Below are positions 1-8,640 of a stretch of 64,000 bases of DNA, piece by piece. The notes beneath the pieces are model-generated. The model had not been told where the DNA came from. It made no database searches and was given only the letters and a program-made list of their open reading frames with translations. Within the stretch, counting starts at the first letter, position 1. Each line of letters starts with the position of its first letter. The stretch covers positions 124,001-188,000 of the forward strand of contig CAJTNA010000001.1 of assembly GCA_910577845.1 (NCBI GenBank), given 5' to 3'. The position numbers and the translations under genes were made by a program. Origin of the DNA: an uncultured Christensenella sp. GTDB lineage: Bacteria; Bacillota; Clostridia; Christensenellales; UBA3700.

Positions 1-171
1 ATTTTAACATATAAATCTATACTTGGCAAGCATTTTTTATATGTTTTTTACAAATTTTCTACTTTTTTATTCATTTTAATGCAATGTTTTTTATGATTTT
101 GTTTAATATTCTCAAAAATTTATGTTTTTTATTTTAAATAATAGTTGTTTATTTATTTTGATACAAATAGC

Positions 172-528
172 TTAATTTATCCAAAAGGCATCTTTTAAAT
201 GCTCTATCTCCGTACCACTAACAGCAACAAAATCAAATCTGACATTGATTCCATATAAACCTTTAGATGCAATGTACATTTTTGTTGCGTAAATAATGTT
301 ACTAATTTTTTCATTTGTCATACTTTCTAATGGATTGCCAAATGAAAAATTGTTTCTTGTTTTTACCTCAACAAAAACTAAGGTATCACCATCTTTTGCG
401 ATAATATCAAGTTCAGCTTTACGCATATATACATTTCTATCTAATATTTGATAACCTAGACCTAACAAATATTGCTCTGCCAAGCTTTCACCTTTATTAC
501 CAATGTTTTTTGTATTAATTCCAAACAT
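172..528 (-). CDS. yraN: YraN/UPF0102 family nuclease-like protein
   Basis: Small protein of the UPF0102 (YraN) family, which has a restriction-endonuclease-like fold and is usually linked to DNA processing; its biochemical role is not settled. The core reads A-E-L-D-I-I-A-K-D-G-D followed by F-V-E-V-K-T-R, matching the D...E.K nuclease-fold motif. The start is the ATG at 528, six bases after AAGG; the longer reading would begin at a TTG overlapping the rnhB stop. It is the last gene of the ffh-rpsP-trmD-rbgA-rnhB operon, the usual place for yraN in Firmicutes. About 118 aa, normal for the family. Confidence 0.88.
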   Translation of the reverse strand: MFGINTKNIGNKGESLAEQYLLGLGYQILDRNVYMRKAELDIIAKDGDTLVFVEVKTRNNFSFGNPLESMTNEKISNIIYATKMYIASKGLYGINVRFDFVAVSGTEIEHLKDAFWIN

Positions 529-530
529 AA

Positions 531-1148
531 TCAACCTTGAATAAATTTTTTAATAAAGCTACGTCTATGTATTTTACAAGGTCCATATTCTTTAATTGCA
601 GAAATGTGAGCAACAGTTCCATAACCTTTATGTTTATCAAACAAGTATTGTGGATACTCCTTTGCATAATCAACCATTAAATTGTCCCTATATACTTTTG
701 CAATAATACTGGCAGCACCAATACTATAACTTAAAAAATCACCTTTTACAATATTTACAACTGGGATATCAGTATCCAAAGTAAGTGCATCAACCAAAGC
801 AACGTCTGGTTTTATTGACAAGCCCTCTAATGCTTTTTTCATACACAATTTCGTAGCTTCCAAAATATTTATTTCATCAATAACTTCTGGCTCAATTTGA
901 GCGATATTGTAACTTATTGCTTTTTCTTTTATTAGTTCGCTAAGCACATTGCGTTTTTTTTCACTTACTTTTTTGCTATCATCTATCCCCTCAAGCAAGT
1001 CATCAAGTGGCATAATAACTGCAGCACAAACAACTGGTCCAGCCAATGGTCCTCTGCCAACCTCATCAACACCTGCAATGTATTTTGCACCGTTAGCACA
1101 ACACTCTAATTCATATTTTAATTTATCTTGTAAACTTAGTTTTTCCAT
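531..1148 (-). CDS. rnhB: Ribonuclease HII
   Basis: Cleaves the RNA strand of RNA-DNA hybrids and single ribonucleotides embedded in DNA. The N-terminal G-V-D-E-V-G-R-G-P-L-A-G-P-V supplies the first two acidic catalytic residues, and further conserved segments (S-Y-S-I-G-A-A-S-I-I-A-K and H-K-G-Y-G-T) follow. Length about 205 aa is typical. The ATG at 1148 is preferred because AAAGGTG lies five bases upstream; the GTG two codons earlier overlaps that Shine-Dalgarno. It sits between rbgA and yraN, as in Bacillus. Confidence 0.95.
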   Translation of the reverse strand: MEKLSLQDKLKYELECCANGAKYIAGVDEVGRGPLAGPVVCAAVIMPLDDLLEGIDDSKKVSEKKRNVLSELIKEKAISYNIAQIEPEVIDEINILEATKLCMKKALEGLSIKPDVALVDALTLDTDIPVVNIVKGDFLSYSIGAASIIAKVYRDNLMVDYAKEYPQYLFDKHKGYGTVAHISAIKEYGPCKIHRRSFIKKFIQG

Positions 1149-1286
1149 ACTCACCTTTTACATTTTATTATAATGTAATTTTAATTTTTTCTTTGGTAAT
1201 TATTCAAAAAAATTATATTTTTATTTTACTTTTTCAAACATTAGTTAATTAATTTTTTATCTTAAATAATGGCAATTTAAAAAATT

Positions 1287-2141
1287 TTAATTGCAATTAT
1301 CTAATTCTGCTTTTTCAAGCATTATTAAACCTAATTTTCCTTTTCTAAAATCATCAATAATTGTTGCGGATAGCCTTTCAATATCAAAAGCTCCACCTTT
1401 TAATAAAAAGCCACGTTTTTTTGCAATAAATTCCAAACTATCGTGATTGCTTTCTGGTAATTCAGTAATTTTATATCTTGTTAAGAAATTCTGCAAATAA
1501 TTTGCCTTACAAAAAGCTATCAATTCCTCCGCAAGCTCAACAATATTTAGTATATCTTCGTTTATACTACCAACAAAAGCCAAGTGCATTGCGTGCAGTT
1601 GATTTTCAAATGACGGCCATAAAGTTCCTGGTGTATCTAAAAGCTCAACACCTTTAGTCAACACAACCCATTGTTTACCACGTGTAACCCCTGGTCTATC
1701 ACCAGTTATAGTTCGTTTTGAGCCACAAAGACTATTTATTAGGGTAGATTTTCCGCTATTAGGTATACCAACCACCATTGCTCTAATACTTCTATTAACG
1801 CCTTTTTGTTTATATTTTTCTATCAAATTTTTATTCAAAATTTTCAATCCATCTATAACTTTAGAAGTGTTACCATTTGCACTATTACAAATTACAACTT
1901 GCATATTATTGGCTTTAAAATATTTAAGCCATTCACTCAAATCTTCTTTAGCTACTAAATCCGCTTTATTTAATACGTATAAAATTGGTTTTCCGCCAGC
2001 CAGTTGATTAAGTTTGGGATTAAATGAGGCAACAATACATCTGCTATCAAGCACATATATTAAACAATCTACTAATTTTACATTTTCCTCCATCATTCTC
2101 AAGGCTTTTGTCATATGCCCTGGAAACCATTGAATATGCAT
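1287..2141 (-). CDS. rbgA: Ribosome biogenesis GTPase RbgA (YlqF)
   Basis: Circularly permuted GTPase needed for late assembly of the 50S subunit. The G motifs occur in permuted order: N-K-A-D (G4) near residue 57, then G-I-P-N-S-G-K-S-T (G1) near residue 127, then D-T-P-G (G3), with the C-terminal ANTAR-like RNA-binding region after that. The N-terminus (H-I-Q-W-F-P-G-H-M-x-K-A) is diagnostic. 284 aa is the normal length. Its ATG overlaps the trmD stop as TAATG, so the two are coupled; the rplS gene that normally lies between them is absent. Confidence 0.96.
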   Translation of the reverse strand: MHIQWFPGHMTKALRMMEENVKLVDCLIYVLDSRCIVASFNPKLNQLAGGKPILYVLNKADLVAKEDLSEWLKYFKANNMQVVICNSANGNTSKVIDGLKILNKNLIEKYKQKGVNRSIRAMVVGIPNSGKSTLINSLCGSKRTITGDRPGVTRGKQWVVLTKGVELLDTPGTLWPSFENQLHAMHLAFVGSINEDILNIVELAEELIAFCKANYLQNFLTRYKITELPESNHDSLEFIAKKRGFLLKGGAFDIERLSATIIDDFRKGKLGLIMLEKAELDNCN

Positions 2142-2815
2142 TATTTTTCCTCCAATAAATCTGGACGCCTTTCTTTTGTAATACGCAACTGCTCATTATA
2201 ACGCCATTTGTCAACCTCTTGATGATTGCCACTAAGCAAAACATCTGGAACTAGCATACCTCTAAAATTTTGTGGTCTTGTATACTGAGGATACTCAAGC
2301 AGTCCATTAGAAAAGCTTTCCTCATTTGTGGAATCACTACTGCCAAGCACACCATCAATATACCTTGCAATCGCATCAATTGCAACCATACAAGCAAGCT
2401 CACCGCCAGTAAGTACATAGTCACCAATAGACAATTCCATATCAATTTCGCTGTCAATTACTCTTTGGTCAACACCCTCATAATGTCCACATAAAAAAAG
2501 CAAATTCTCCTCTTTAGATAATTGTTCAACCAAACTTTGTGATAATGTTTCACCTTTAGGTGATAAAAATATCCTTTTACATAATCTATTTGGGTCAACA
2601 TTATCTATAGCATCACATATTGGTTGAGGTGTCATAACCATACCACTACCGCCACCAAAAGGATAGTCATCACATTTTTTATGTTTATCTAAGCTAAAAT
2701 CACGTATATCAGTTACATTCAATTTAAACTTTTCAGCCAAAATTGCCTTACCAATTACGCTCTCATTTAAACACTCAAACATTTTAGGGAATAATGTCAA
2801 AACCTCAATCTTCAT
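2141..2815 (-). CDS. trmD: tRNA (guanine-N1-)-methyltransferase TrmD
   Basis: Methylates G37 of tRNAs next to the anticodon using S-adenosylmethionine, which prevents +1 frameshifts. The N-terminus (K-I-E-V-L-T-L-F-P-K-M-F) and the trefoil-knot SAM site (L-C-G-H-Y-E-G-V-D-Q-R and S-I-G-D-Y-V-L-T-G-G-E) are plainly visible. 224 aa is slightly short but complete. It overlaps rimM by 11 bases upstream and rbgA downstream, so it is expressed within the ffh-rnhB operon. Confidence 0.97.
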   Translation of the reverse strand: MKIEVLTLFPKMFECLNESVIGKAILAEKFKLNVTDIRDFSLDKHKKCDDYPFGGGSGMVMTPQPICDAIDNVDPNRLCKRIFLSPKGETLSQSLVEQLSKEENLLFLCGHYEGVDQRVIDSEIDMELSIGDYVLTGGELACMVAIDAIARYIDGVLGSSDSTNEESFSNGLLEYPQYTRPQNFRGMLVPDVLLSGNHQEVDKWRYNEQLRITKERRPDLLEEK

Positions 2816-3314
2816 AAACTATAATTTGCTCCAAAACTTCTTTATTTAATGTTATTATCTTATTTTCAACATCAACTTTTTGTAAAACTTTTTTCAAACA
2901 AGGAAACATAAAATTCTTGCAATCATTAATACCTTGAACAACATAAACATCAGCTGCACCATATTGCAAAATATCTGTTATATTTCCTAAAATTTTACTA
3001 TCAACCTCAATTTTACAACCAATAATATCTGAAACTAAATATCTTCCTTTTTCCAATTTTGGCATTTTTTCTCTGTCAAATGAAACCGTTTTACCACGTA
3101 GTAATTCTGCTTGATTTCTATCATCAACACCATCTAGCTTAAAAAATAAACCATTTACCAAACTTTTAATGCTAATTACTTTGTATAATTTTTCGTCCAA
3201 ATAAATGTCTTTTAGTCCTCGTATAATTTTATCATCGGCAGAAGTTATTCCAACTTTTACCTCACCTTTTATACCTTGTGGCTTTATAATTTTTCCAATT
3301 ACTATTCTATCCAT
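2805..3314 (-). CDS. rimM: 16S rRNA processing protein RimM
   Basis: Assembly factor for the head of the 30S subunit. The start M-D-R-I-V-I-G-K-I-I-K-P-Q-G-I-K-G-E is the classic RimM N-terminus, followed by the C-terminal PRC-barrel (Y-L-V-S-D-I-I-G-C and Q-Y-G-A-A-D-V-Y-V). The start at 3314 is chosen on homology and on GAAAGG about 12 bases upstream; the open frame runs 16 codons further but those residues do not resemble the family. The Shine-Dalgarno lies inside a copy of the dispersed repeat described at 3322-3349. About 169 aa. Confidence 0.94.
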   Translation of the reverse strand: MDRIVIGKIIKPQGIKGEVKVGITSADDKIIRGLKDIYLDEKLYKVISIKSLVNGLFFKLDGVDDRNQAELLRGKTVSFDREKMPKLEKGRYLVSDIIGCKIEVDSKILGNITDILQYGAADVYVVQGINDCKNFMFPCLKKVLQKVDVENKIITLNKEVLEQIIVYED

Positions 3315-3321
3315 TTTTATT

Positions 3322-3349
3322 AAAAACCTTTCGAAAATCGATACTAAAT
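3322..3349 (-). repeat. Dispersed TTTAGTnCCGATTTTyG motif, copy a
   Basis: On the minus strand this reads TTTAGTATCGATTTTCG followed by AAAGG and a T-run. It matches the intergenic motif found at six other sites, with one change in the CCGA core. It lies in the leader just before rimM and contains the rimM ribosome-binding site. Confidence 0.6.
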
Positions 3350-3374
3350 TAAAAATAATCATTATTTACCAATA

Positions 3375-3398
3375 GACCCCACTTTAATTCGTGGGGTC
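3375..3398 (-). other. Intercistronic GC-rich hairpin between khpA and rimM
   Basis: GACCCCAC and GTGGGGTC pair perfectly over 8 bp around an 8-base loop. It is the most GC-rich hairpin in this part of an AT-rich sequence. No clean U-run follows directly, so it could be an RNA-stability or processing element rather than a terminator. It separates ffh-rpsP-khpA from rimM-trmD-rbgA. Confidence 0.6.
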
Positions 3399-3407
3399 AA
3401 AGGATAA

Positions 3408-3635
3408 TTATTTTTCATTAATTTCTACATTATAACGCTTGCCTTGTTTCATACCAGATGATTTAATTATTGCTCTAATAGCTTTTGCTACTCTACCTTG
3501 CTTACCAATAATTCTACCAATTTCACTTTTATCAGCATTAATATTGATTACAAAATTTTCTTCATCAACAACAATATCAACCAAATCCGGATTGTCAACA
3601 AGTCCATCAATAATTGTTCTTACTAATTCTTGCAT
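3408..3635 (-). CDS. khpA: KH-domain RNA-binding protein KhpA
   Basis: Short single KH-domain protein (75 aa). In Firmicutes KhpA pairs with KhpB to bind RNA and influence cell division and cell size. The KH signature is G-R-I-I-G-K-Q-G-R in the C-terminal half, preceded by an N-terminal segment (V-R-T-I-I-D-G-L-V-D-N-P) typical of YlqC/KhpA. Immediately downstream of rpsP, its conserved position. Confidence 0.94.
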   Translation of the reverse strand: MQELVRTIIDGLVDNPDLVDIVVDEENFVININADKSEIGRIIGKQGRVAKAIRAIIKSSGMKQGKRYNVEINEK

Positions 3636-3637
3636 AA

Positions 3638-3883
3638 TTATTTAATAATTCCTTCTTTTTTAAGTAAATCTTTAACAGTATCAGTACATTGAGCACCATT
3701 TTTAATCCACTTATTAGCGACCTCAGTATCAATTTTTACTACTGCTGGCTCCTTAGTTGGGTCATAGTAACCAATAGATTCGATATATTGACCATCTCTT
3801 GCCTTTCTGCTGTCCATTGCTACAATACGATAGAATGGCTTACCTTTTTTACCCATTCTTGTTAATCTTAATTTAACTGCCAT
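3638..3883 (-). CDS. rpsP: 30S ribosomal protein S16
   Basis: Structural protein of the small ribosomal subunit. M-A-V-K-L-R-L-T-R-M-G-K-K-G-K-P-F-Y-R-I-V is the standard S16 N-terminus. The ATG at 3883 is used rather than 3898, because the GGAGG lies within the earlier codons and S16 proteins begin M-A-V-K. 81 aa, normal. Lies between ffh and khpA. Confidence 0.97.
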   Translation of the reverse strand: MAVKLRLTRMGKKGKPFYRIVAMDSRKARDGQYIESIGYYDPTKEPAVVKIDTEVANKWIKNGAQCTDTVKDLLKKEGIIK

Positions 3884-3965
3884 AGTTAACTCCTCCAAAA
3901 ATTATATATATAATTAAAATTAATTATCAAATTTATTTACTAATATAAAATAAAATTATTTTTTA

Positions 3966-5294
3966 TTAAAATGGCATTCTCATTCTGCCACGCATACCGC
4001 CACTTGTCATTCGCCTCATCATATCTTTAGTTTGTTCAAATTGTTTTAACAACGAATTCACATCTTGAATAGATGTTCCACTGCCATTTGCAATACGTTT
4101 ACGCCTAGACCCTTTTATGATATGTGGCATTTCTCTTTCTTGTGGTGTCATTGAACGAATAATTGCTTTCATTTTATCAATCTGCTTTTCATCAACATCC
4201 AAATCTTGACCTTTAAGTTTACCACTAAGTCCAGGTATCATATTTAACATATCTTTCATACTGCCCATTTGATTCATACGCTCAAATTGGTCAAGATAAT
4301 CGTTTAAATCAAAAGACTTATCTTTGATTTTCTTTTGCAATTTAATTGCATCTTCTTCAGTGATAGCATTTTTAGCTTTTTCAATAAGTGTAAGCACATC
4401 ACCCATTCCCAAAATTCTTGATGCCATTCTATCTGGGTGAAAGGCTTCCAAATCAGTCATTTTCTCTCCGATACCGCAAAATTTAACAGGTTTACCAGTA
4501 ACCGCTTTAATTGAAAGAGCTGCACCACCTCTTGTATCACCATCCAATTTTGTCAATAAAACACCAGTAATATCAAGTTTCTTATTAAATGTATCTGCTA
4601 CATTAACGGCGTCTTGACCAGTCATACTATCAACTGTAAGCAAGATTTCGTGAGGACTATAAGTATTTTTTATTGAAAGCAATTCTTGCATTAACTCCTC
4701 GTCAATATGCAATCTACCCGCTGTATCAATAATTACAACATCGTTGCTATTTTTTTGAGCCTCAACAAAAGCACCTTTTAATATTTTTAGTGGTGAAATT
4801 TGACCTTGTTCATAAACTGGCACACCTACACTGCCACCAACCACTTGCAATTGTTTAATTGCCGCTGGCCTGTAAATATCGCAAGCAACCAATAACGGCT
4901 TTTTGCCTTGCTTTTTAAGCATTAATGCTAATTTTCCACACATTGTAGTTTTTCCAGCACCTTGCAAACCACACATCATAATTATTGTAGGTGGTTTATC
5001 ACTTACCGCAAGCTTACTATGAGTTGAACCCATCAAAGCAATAAGTTCTTCATTGACAATATCAATAACTTGTTGAGCTGGTGATAAGCTACGCAAAATT
5101 TCCTCACCAACTGCCTTTTCACTAACTTTGTTTATAAATTCTTTTACAACGCTAAAGTTCACATCTGCTTCTAAAAGTGCGATACGAACTTCACGCATAG
5201 CACCTTTAACCTCAAGTTCAGTAAGTTTCCCTTTGTTTTTTAACTTTGAAAATATATGCCCTAATCTATCACTTAAACTATTAAATGTCCCCAT
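3966..5294 (-). CDS. ffh: Signal recognition particle GTPase Ffh
   Basis: Protein subunit of the signal recognition particle; binds SRP RNA and delivers nascent membrane proteins to FtsY. An N-terminal four-helix domain is followed by the GTPase (G-L-Q-G-A-G-K-T-T, D-T-A-G-R, T-K-L-D-G-D) and a methionine-rich M domain with S-G-T-S-I-Q-D-V-N and many Met residues at the C-terminus. The ATG at 5294 follows GGAGG by six bases and gives M-G-T-F-N-S-L-S-D-R-L; the longest frame begins with an unlikely TTG inside the Shine-Dalgarno. Overlaps the end of ylxM by 14 bases. Confidence 0.97.
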   Translation of the reverse strand: MGTFNSLSDRLGHIFSKLKNKGKLTELEVKGAMREVRIALLEADVNFSVVKEFINKVSEKAVGEEILRSLSPAQQVIDIVNEELIALMGSTHSKLAVSDKPPTIIMMCGLQGAGKTTMCGKLALMLKKQGKKPLLVACDIYRPAAIKQLQVVGGSVGVPVYEQGQISPLKILKGAFVEAQKNSNDVVIIDTAGRLHIDEELMQELLSIKNTYSPHEILLTVDSMTGQDAVNVADTFNKKLDITGVLLTKLDGDTRGGAALSIKAVTGKPVKFCGIGEKMTDLEAFHPDRMASRILGMGDVLTLIEKAKNAITEEDAIKLQKKIKDKSFDLNDYLDQFERMNQMGSMKDMLNMIPGLSGKLKGQDLDVDEKQIDKMKAIIRSMTPQEREMPHIIKGSRRKRIANGSGTSIQDVNSLLKQFEQTKDMMRRMTSGGMRGRMRMPF

Positions 5295-5631
5295 CATTAT
5301 CCTCCACAATATCTTTTACGCTACCAAGTAATTGCATTGCTAACATTCTATCATTTGCTTTAACTGCATTTTCAAGCTGTATTAAACTTGCTGATATATT
5401 GCTAAACTTTTGAACAAGTTTCAATTTTTGTTCATACATTTCAAGTAACTGTTCTGCACGTTTAATAGTATCACGAACCGCTTGACGACTTATATCAAAT
5501 TGCTCAGCAATTTCAAACAATGATATATCGTAATCATAATACAATTTTATCATTTCACTTTGGTGTTCCGTTAGCAGACAGCCATAAAAATCATTGTACC
5601 TACTAATGTATAGTTTTTCAGATTTTGACAC
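5281..5631 (-). CDS. ylxM: SRP-associated helix-turn-helix protein YlxM
   Basis: Member of the UPF0122/YlxM family, encoded just before ffh in nearly all Firmicutes and reported to stimulate SRP GTPase activity. A sigma-70 region-4-like helix-turn-helix is visible (S-L-F-E-I-A-E-Q-F-D-I-S-R-Q-A-V-R-D-T-I-K-R), followed by a coiled coil. 116 aa, typical. First gene of the SRP/ribosome operon, read from the promoter at 5679-5707. Confidence 0.94.
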   Translation of the reverse strand: MSKSEKLYISRYNDFYGCLLTEHQSEMIKLYYDYDISLFEIAEQFDISRQAVRDTIKRAEQLLEMYEQKLKLVQKFSNISASLIQLENAVKANDRMLAMQLLGSVKDIVEDNDGDI

Positions 5632-5652
5632 ATCTGCCTCCTCAGTAATTAT

Positions 5653-5674
5653 CTGTAAAGGACTTTACCTTTAC
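5653..5674 (-). other. Hairpin at predicted 5' end of ylxM-ffh mRNA
   Basis: TGTAAAGG and CCTTTACA form a perfect 8-bp stem with a six-base loop. It begins within one or two bases of the transcription start predicted from the promoter at 5679-5707. It may protect the 5' end of the long operon mRNA. Confidence 0.5.
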
Positions 5675-5678
5675 ACCG

Positions 5679-5707
5679 ATTATATTACATTTAATAAATA
5701 AAGTCAA
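5679..5707 (-). promoter_or_regulatory. SigA-type promoter of ylxM-ffh operon
   Basis: TTGACT and TATAAT separated by exactly 17 bases, reading on the minus strand toward ylxM. Predicted start near 5672, about 40 bases before the ATG. The rest of the 5708-5940 gap is AT-rich with no further feature I can support. Confidence 0.85.
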
Positions 5708-5940
5708 GCATTTATATTTAATTTTTGAATAAAATTTTAATTTTATAAAAAAAACAAATACAACAACTCTTATTTTGTATGATTGTTTTGTTTTTAGATT
5801 TAGCACAAATTAGTTACAATTATTTAGTATAAAACTATAAATATGATTAGAATTTAATCGTCAAATTTTATCTTTATCTTTTAATATCATTATTTGTAAC
5901 AATTTAACACAAAAATTAAATATTATAACAAAAATCATTT

Positions 5941-5967
5941 AAAAGCCTACGAAAATCGGCACTAAAT
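5941..5967 (-). repeat. Dispersed TTTAGTnCCGATTTTyG motif, copy b
   Basis: Minus strand reads TTTAGTGCCGATTTTCG, then TA-GG and a T-run. It begins four bases after the stop codon of the VTT-domain gene, so it would lie in that transcript's 3' end. Confidence 0.65.
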
Positions 5968-5970
5968 TAC

Positions 5971-7014
5971 TTATTCCTTATAATTTATTTGATATTTTTT
6001 AGCTTTATATTTAGGCTTTGCCCTTGTAGTAGACATTGACAAATCTCTATCTGCATCAATAATTGTATCACTTATTAAATTTTGAATATCACTATTAAGT
6101 TTTTCTTTATCAATTGTTAAAGATAGCTGATTTGAACCAAAGTGTTTTGTTATTACTTTTACAAGCCAATTTTCAAGTTTATCACTGTATTTCCATAGAC
6201 AAATAAATATTGCAAGAATTGCAATTCCTAAAGTTACCCAAAGTAAAATACCCCACCACTCTGTAAGTGGTATTTTGGTCATTATATCAACCATTCCAGC
6301 TTGACCAATAATTGTTAATGGCCTTGTGACAATTTGCATTATAAAAAAGGTTGTATATGACATAGTAGTAACACCCGCAAAAATGCACAATAAATCATCA
6401 GGGAACACTGGCAATAGAAACATCATAAACAACATTAGTTTATCTCTACCCTTAAGCATTTTTTGATATTTATTATATGCTTTTGGTCCTACCATCCAAA
6501 TCAACAATTTAACGCCAAATACTCTGCCCAAAAAGAAAGCAAACATTGAACCCGCCAACATTCCAACTAAGCTACAAACAAAAACTAAAGGTAAATTATT
6601 GAATGCAACTACACCTGCTGTAGTTGTGATAGCAGATGGAATAGGAATAAATGTAACTTGTAAAAACTGAATTAAAATATAAATTAATGGTCCCCAAATA
6701 CCAGTTTTTTGCATTAAGTCGGATATGTTATCCGCATCTTTAAGCATATTCATAGCACCTGTCTTTAATAGACTTATATAGATAGCAAAACCAATCGCAG
6801 CAAAAAATAAAACAATCAAAGTAGTTTTAAACAATGCTTCTTTTCTTTTATAAATACTTACAACACAAATGGTAGTAACCAACACTGTTGCGATAATTAG
6901 CAATATTGGATAATAAACTGCCATTTCACCAAACAAAAACACTGCATCAACCAAAGTCGCTATACCAAAAAATACAGCTAAGAATGAAAATATCAGTTTT
7001 GATTTATCGCTCAT
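5971..7014 (-). CDS. VTT-domain (TVP38/TMEM64, DedA-like) membrane protein
   Basis: Integral membrane protein of the SNARE-associated/VTT superfamily, members of which act in lipid scrambling or membrane homeostasis; this one's substrate is unknown. Three N-terminal hydrophobic segments (residues about 8-75) precede the VTT core, which has a reentrant-loop motif F-I-P-I-P-S-A (about 123) and G-S-x-x-A-F-F-L-G-R-V-F-G (about 155). A further membrane helix lies near 255-275, and the last 70 residues are charged and cytoplasmic. 347 aa is longer than a minimal DedA because of the extra N-terminal helices and tail. AGGAGG precedes the ATG; the start overlaps the rnhA stop. Confidence 0.85.
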   Translation of the reverse strand: MSDKSKLIFSFLAVFFGIATLVDAVFLFGEMAVYYPILLIIATVLVTTICVVSIYKRKEALFKTTLIVLFFAAIGFAIYISLLKTGAMNMLKDADNISDLMQKTGIWGPLIYILIQFLQVTFIPIPSAITTTAGVVAFNNLPLVFVCSLVGMLAGSMFAFFLGRVFGVKLLIWMVGPKAYNKYQKMLKGRDKLMLFMMFLLPVFPDDLLCIFAGVTTMSYTTFFIMQIVTRPLTIIGQAGMVDIMTKIPLTEWWGILLWVTLGIAILAIFICLWKYSDKLENWLVKVITKHFGSNQLSLTIDKEKLNSDIQNLISDTIIDADRDLSMSTTRAKPKYKAKKYQINYKE

Positions 7015-7457
7015 TTTTGTCCTCCTAAAATTTTATCAACTTCTGCCCTTGCTAATCTGTCGCATTCATTATTGTATTTATTATCACTATGTCCTTTTAC
7101 TTTGATAAATTGTACATCGTGATAGCAAACCAAATTATCTAATTGTTTCCATAATTCAACATTTTTAACAATTTTATTCTGCTTTTTCCAATCATTAGCT
7201 TTCCAATTTTCAAGCCAGCCCTCTAAAAAAGCATTTACTACATACGCTGAGTCAGAAAATAATTCGACTTTGCATTTTTCTTTTAACATTGAAAGTCCAT
7301 TGATTACCGCAAGCAATTCCATTCTGTTATTTGTAGTTGTTACCTCTCCACCAGAAATACGTTTTTCCTTGCCGTTATACATTAGTATAGCACCCCAACC
7401 ACCTGGACCGGGGTTGTAGCTACACGCACCATCGGTGTAAATTTGAACTAATTTCAC
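7011..7457 (-). CDS. rnhA: Ribonuclease HI
   Basis: Degrades RNA in RNA-DNA hybrids. All catalytic acids are visible: D in Y-T-D-G-A-C-S-Y-N-P-G-P-G-G-W, E in T-N-N-R-M-E-L, D in F-S-D-S-A-Y-V, and the late D in N-N-E-C-D-R-L-A-R. The basic handle (W-K-A-N-D-W-K-K) is present. 148 aa, a complete bacterial type 1 enzyme, so this genome encodes both RNase HI and HII. Overlaps proC upstream by four bases (ATGA). Confidence 0.97.
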   Translation of the reverse strand: MKLVQIYTDGACSYNPGPGGWGAILMYNGKEKRISGGEVTTTNNRMELLAVINGLSMLKEKCKVELFSDSAYVVNAFLEGWLENWKANDWKKQNKIVKNVELWKQLDNLVCYHDVQFIKVKGHSDNKYNNECDRLARAEVDKILGGQK

Positions 7458-8245
7458 TTACCCAACTCCTCTGACCTATTTCTACATTTAATCATTGCAC
7501 TATCAATAATATTATACAAATTATCATTCCTAAAACTATCAACGGCTTGAATAGTAGTACCACCTTTTGAACATACGGCTTGAATAAGTTGACTAATTGG
7601 TGTACTTTCATTTTCTACCATACCTACACTACCAGCAAACGTTTGCAAAACACAAGTTTTAGCGTCTTCATATGACATACCCATTTTGACGCCACTCTCA
7701 ATCATTCCCTCAATAAACATATATACATATGCCGGACCACTACCACTAACAGCAGTAACTGCGTGGAATAAATCCTCTTCAAGATATATTGTTTTACCTA
7801 TACTATCAAAAATGCTTTTAACAAATTCCCTCTCAGTTTGAGGAATACTATCATTTTTACGTATTGCAGTCATTCCCAATTTAAGTTTACAAGGAGTATT
7901 TGGCATAACTCTAGTTACATTTGCATTAGCAAAATATTTTTTTATGCCATCATATGTAATCCCCGCCATAATGGATATAATGTGTTTAGCTTTACAAACT
8001 TTACCTAGTTCACTCGCAATTTCATTAAAGATTTGAGGTTTAACTGCAAGCAAAACATACTCACATTCATTTAAAACTTTTGAGTTATCTTTGTATGTAA
8101 CTACACCATTAATGCCTAAATCTGCAAAAGGGTCTGTTGCAATTATTTTATTAATATCAATCAACTTGCTATCAACTATACCATTAGCAATTGCTTTTGC
8201 CATATTACCCGCACCAATAATTCCAAGTTTGTAATTGTATTCCAT
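7454..8245 (-). CDS. proC: Pyrroline-5-carboxylate reductase
   Basis: Last step of proline synthesis: reduces 1-pyrroline-5-carboxylate with NAD(P)H. N-terminal Rossmann motif G-I-I-G-A-G-N-M-A, then V-L-L-A-V-K-P-Q and the C-terminal substrate-binding segment (T-A-V-S-G-S-G-P-A-Y-V-Y-M-F-I-E). 263 aa, normal length. The ATG at 8245 follows AAGGAG. Forms an operon with rnhA and the VTT protein. Confidence 0.97.
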   Translation of the reverse strand: MEYNYKLGIIGAGNMAKAIANGIVDSKLIDINKIIATDPFADLGINGVVTYKDNSKVLNECEYVLLAVKPQIFNEIASELGKVCKAKHIISIMAGITYDGIKKYFANANVTRVMPNTPCKLKLGMTAIRKNDSIPQTEREFVKSIFDSIGKTIYLEEDLFHAVTAVSGSGPAYVYMFIEGMIESGVKMGMSYEDAKTCVLQTFAGSVGMVENESTPISQLIQAVCSKGGTTIQAVDSFRNDNLYNIIDSAMIKCRNRSEELGK

Positions 8246-8640
8246 AACAACTCCTTAAATCAAATTAAATAAAATATTCTATATTTATATTATTTTATAT
8301 TAAATTAACTATAATAAATTACAAAAAAATATTTTTATTAACATATAATAAAAAAATTCTATTATATATAGTTTAACCTTTTTTGAACTAAAAATCAACC
8401 TTTTACAAATAAAAAGTATACTTTATTTTATTTATATATAAAAGAAGCCAAAACAATAAATGTTTTAGCTTTTTTTAATTTAGTATTTAGTTATTAATTT
8501 ATAAATAAAATTATTTTTTAACAATATAATTCTTGATTATTAAAAAGTATTTTTCTGTAAAAAAATATTTAAAATTTATCTAAATAAAAAGCAAAACACA
8601 CAATAATTATAAATAAGAGAAAAAAATATATAAAAATAAA
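8246..8640. other. AT-rich intergenic region with one weak hairpin
   Basis: No coding potential. Near 8445-8475 a GCTAAAAC...GTTTTGGC stem (one G-U pair on the minus strand) followed by a short T-run could be a backup terminator behind tRNA-Trp. Otherwise I see nothing. Confidence 0.35.
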
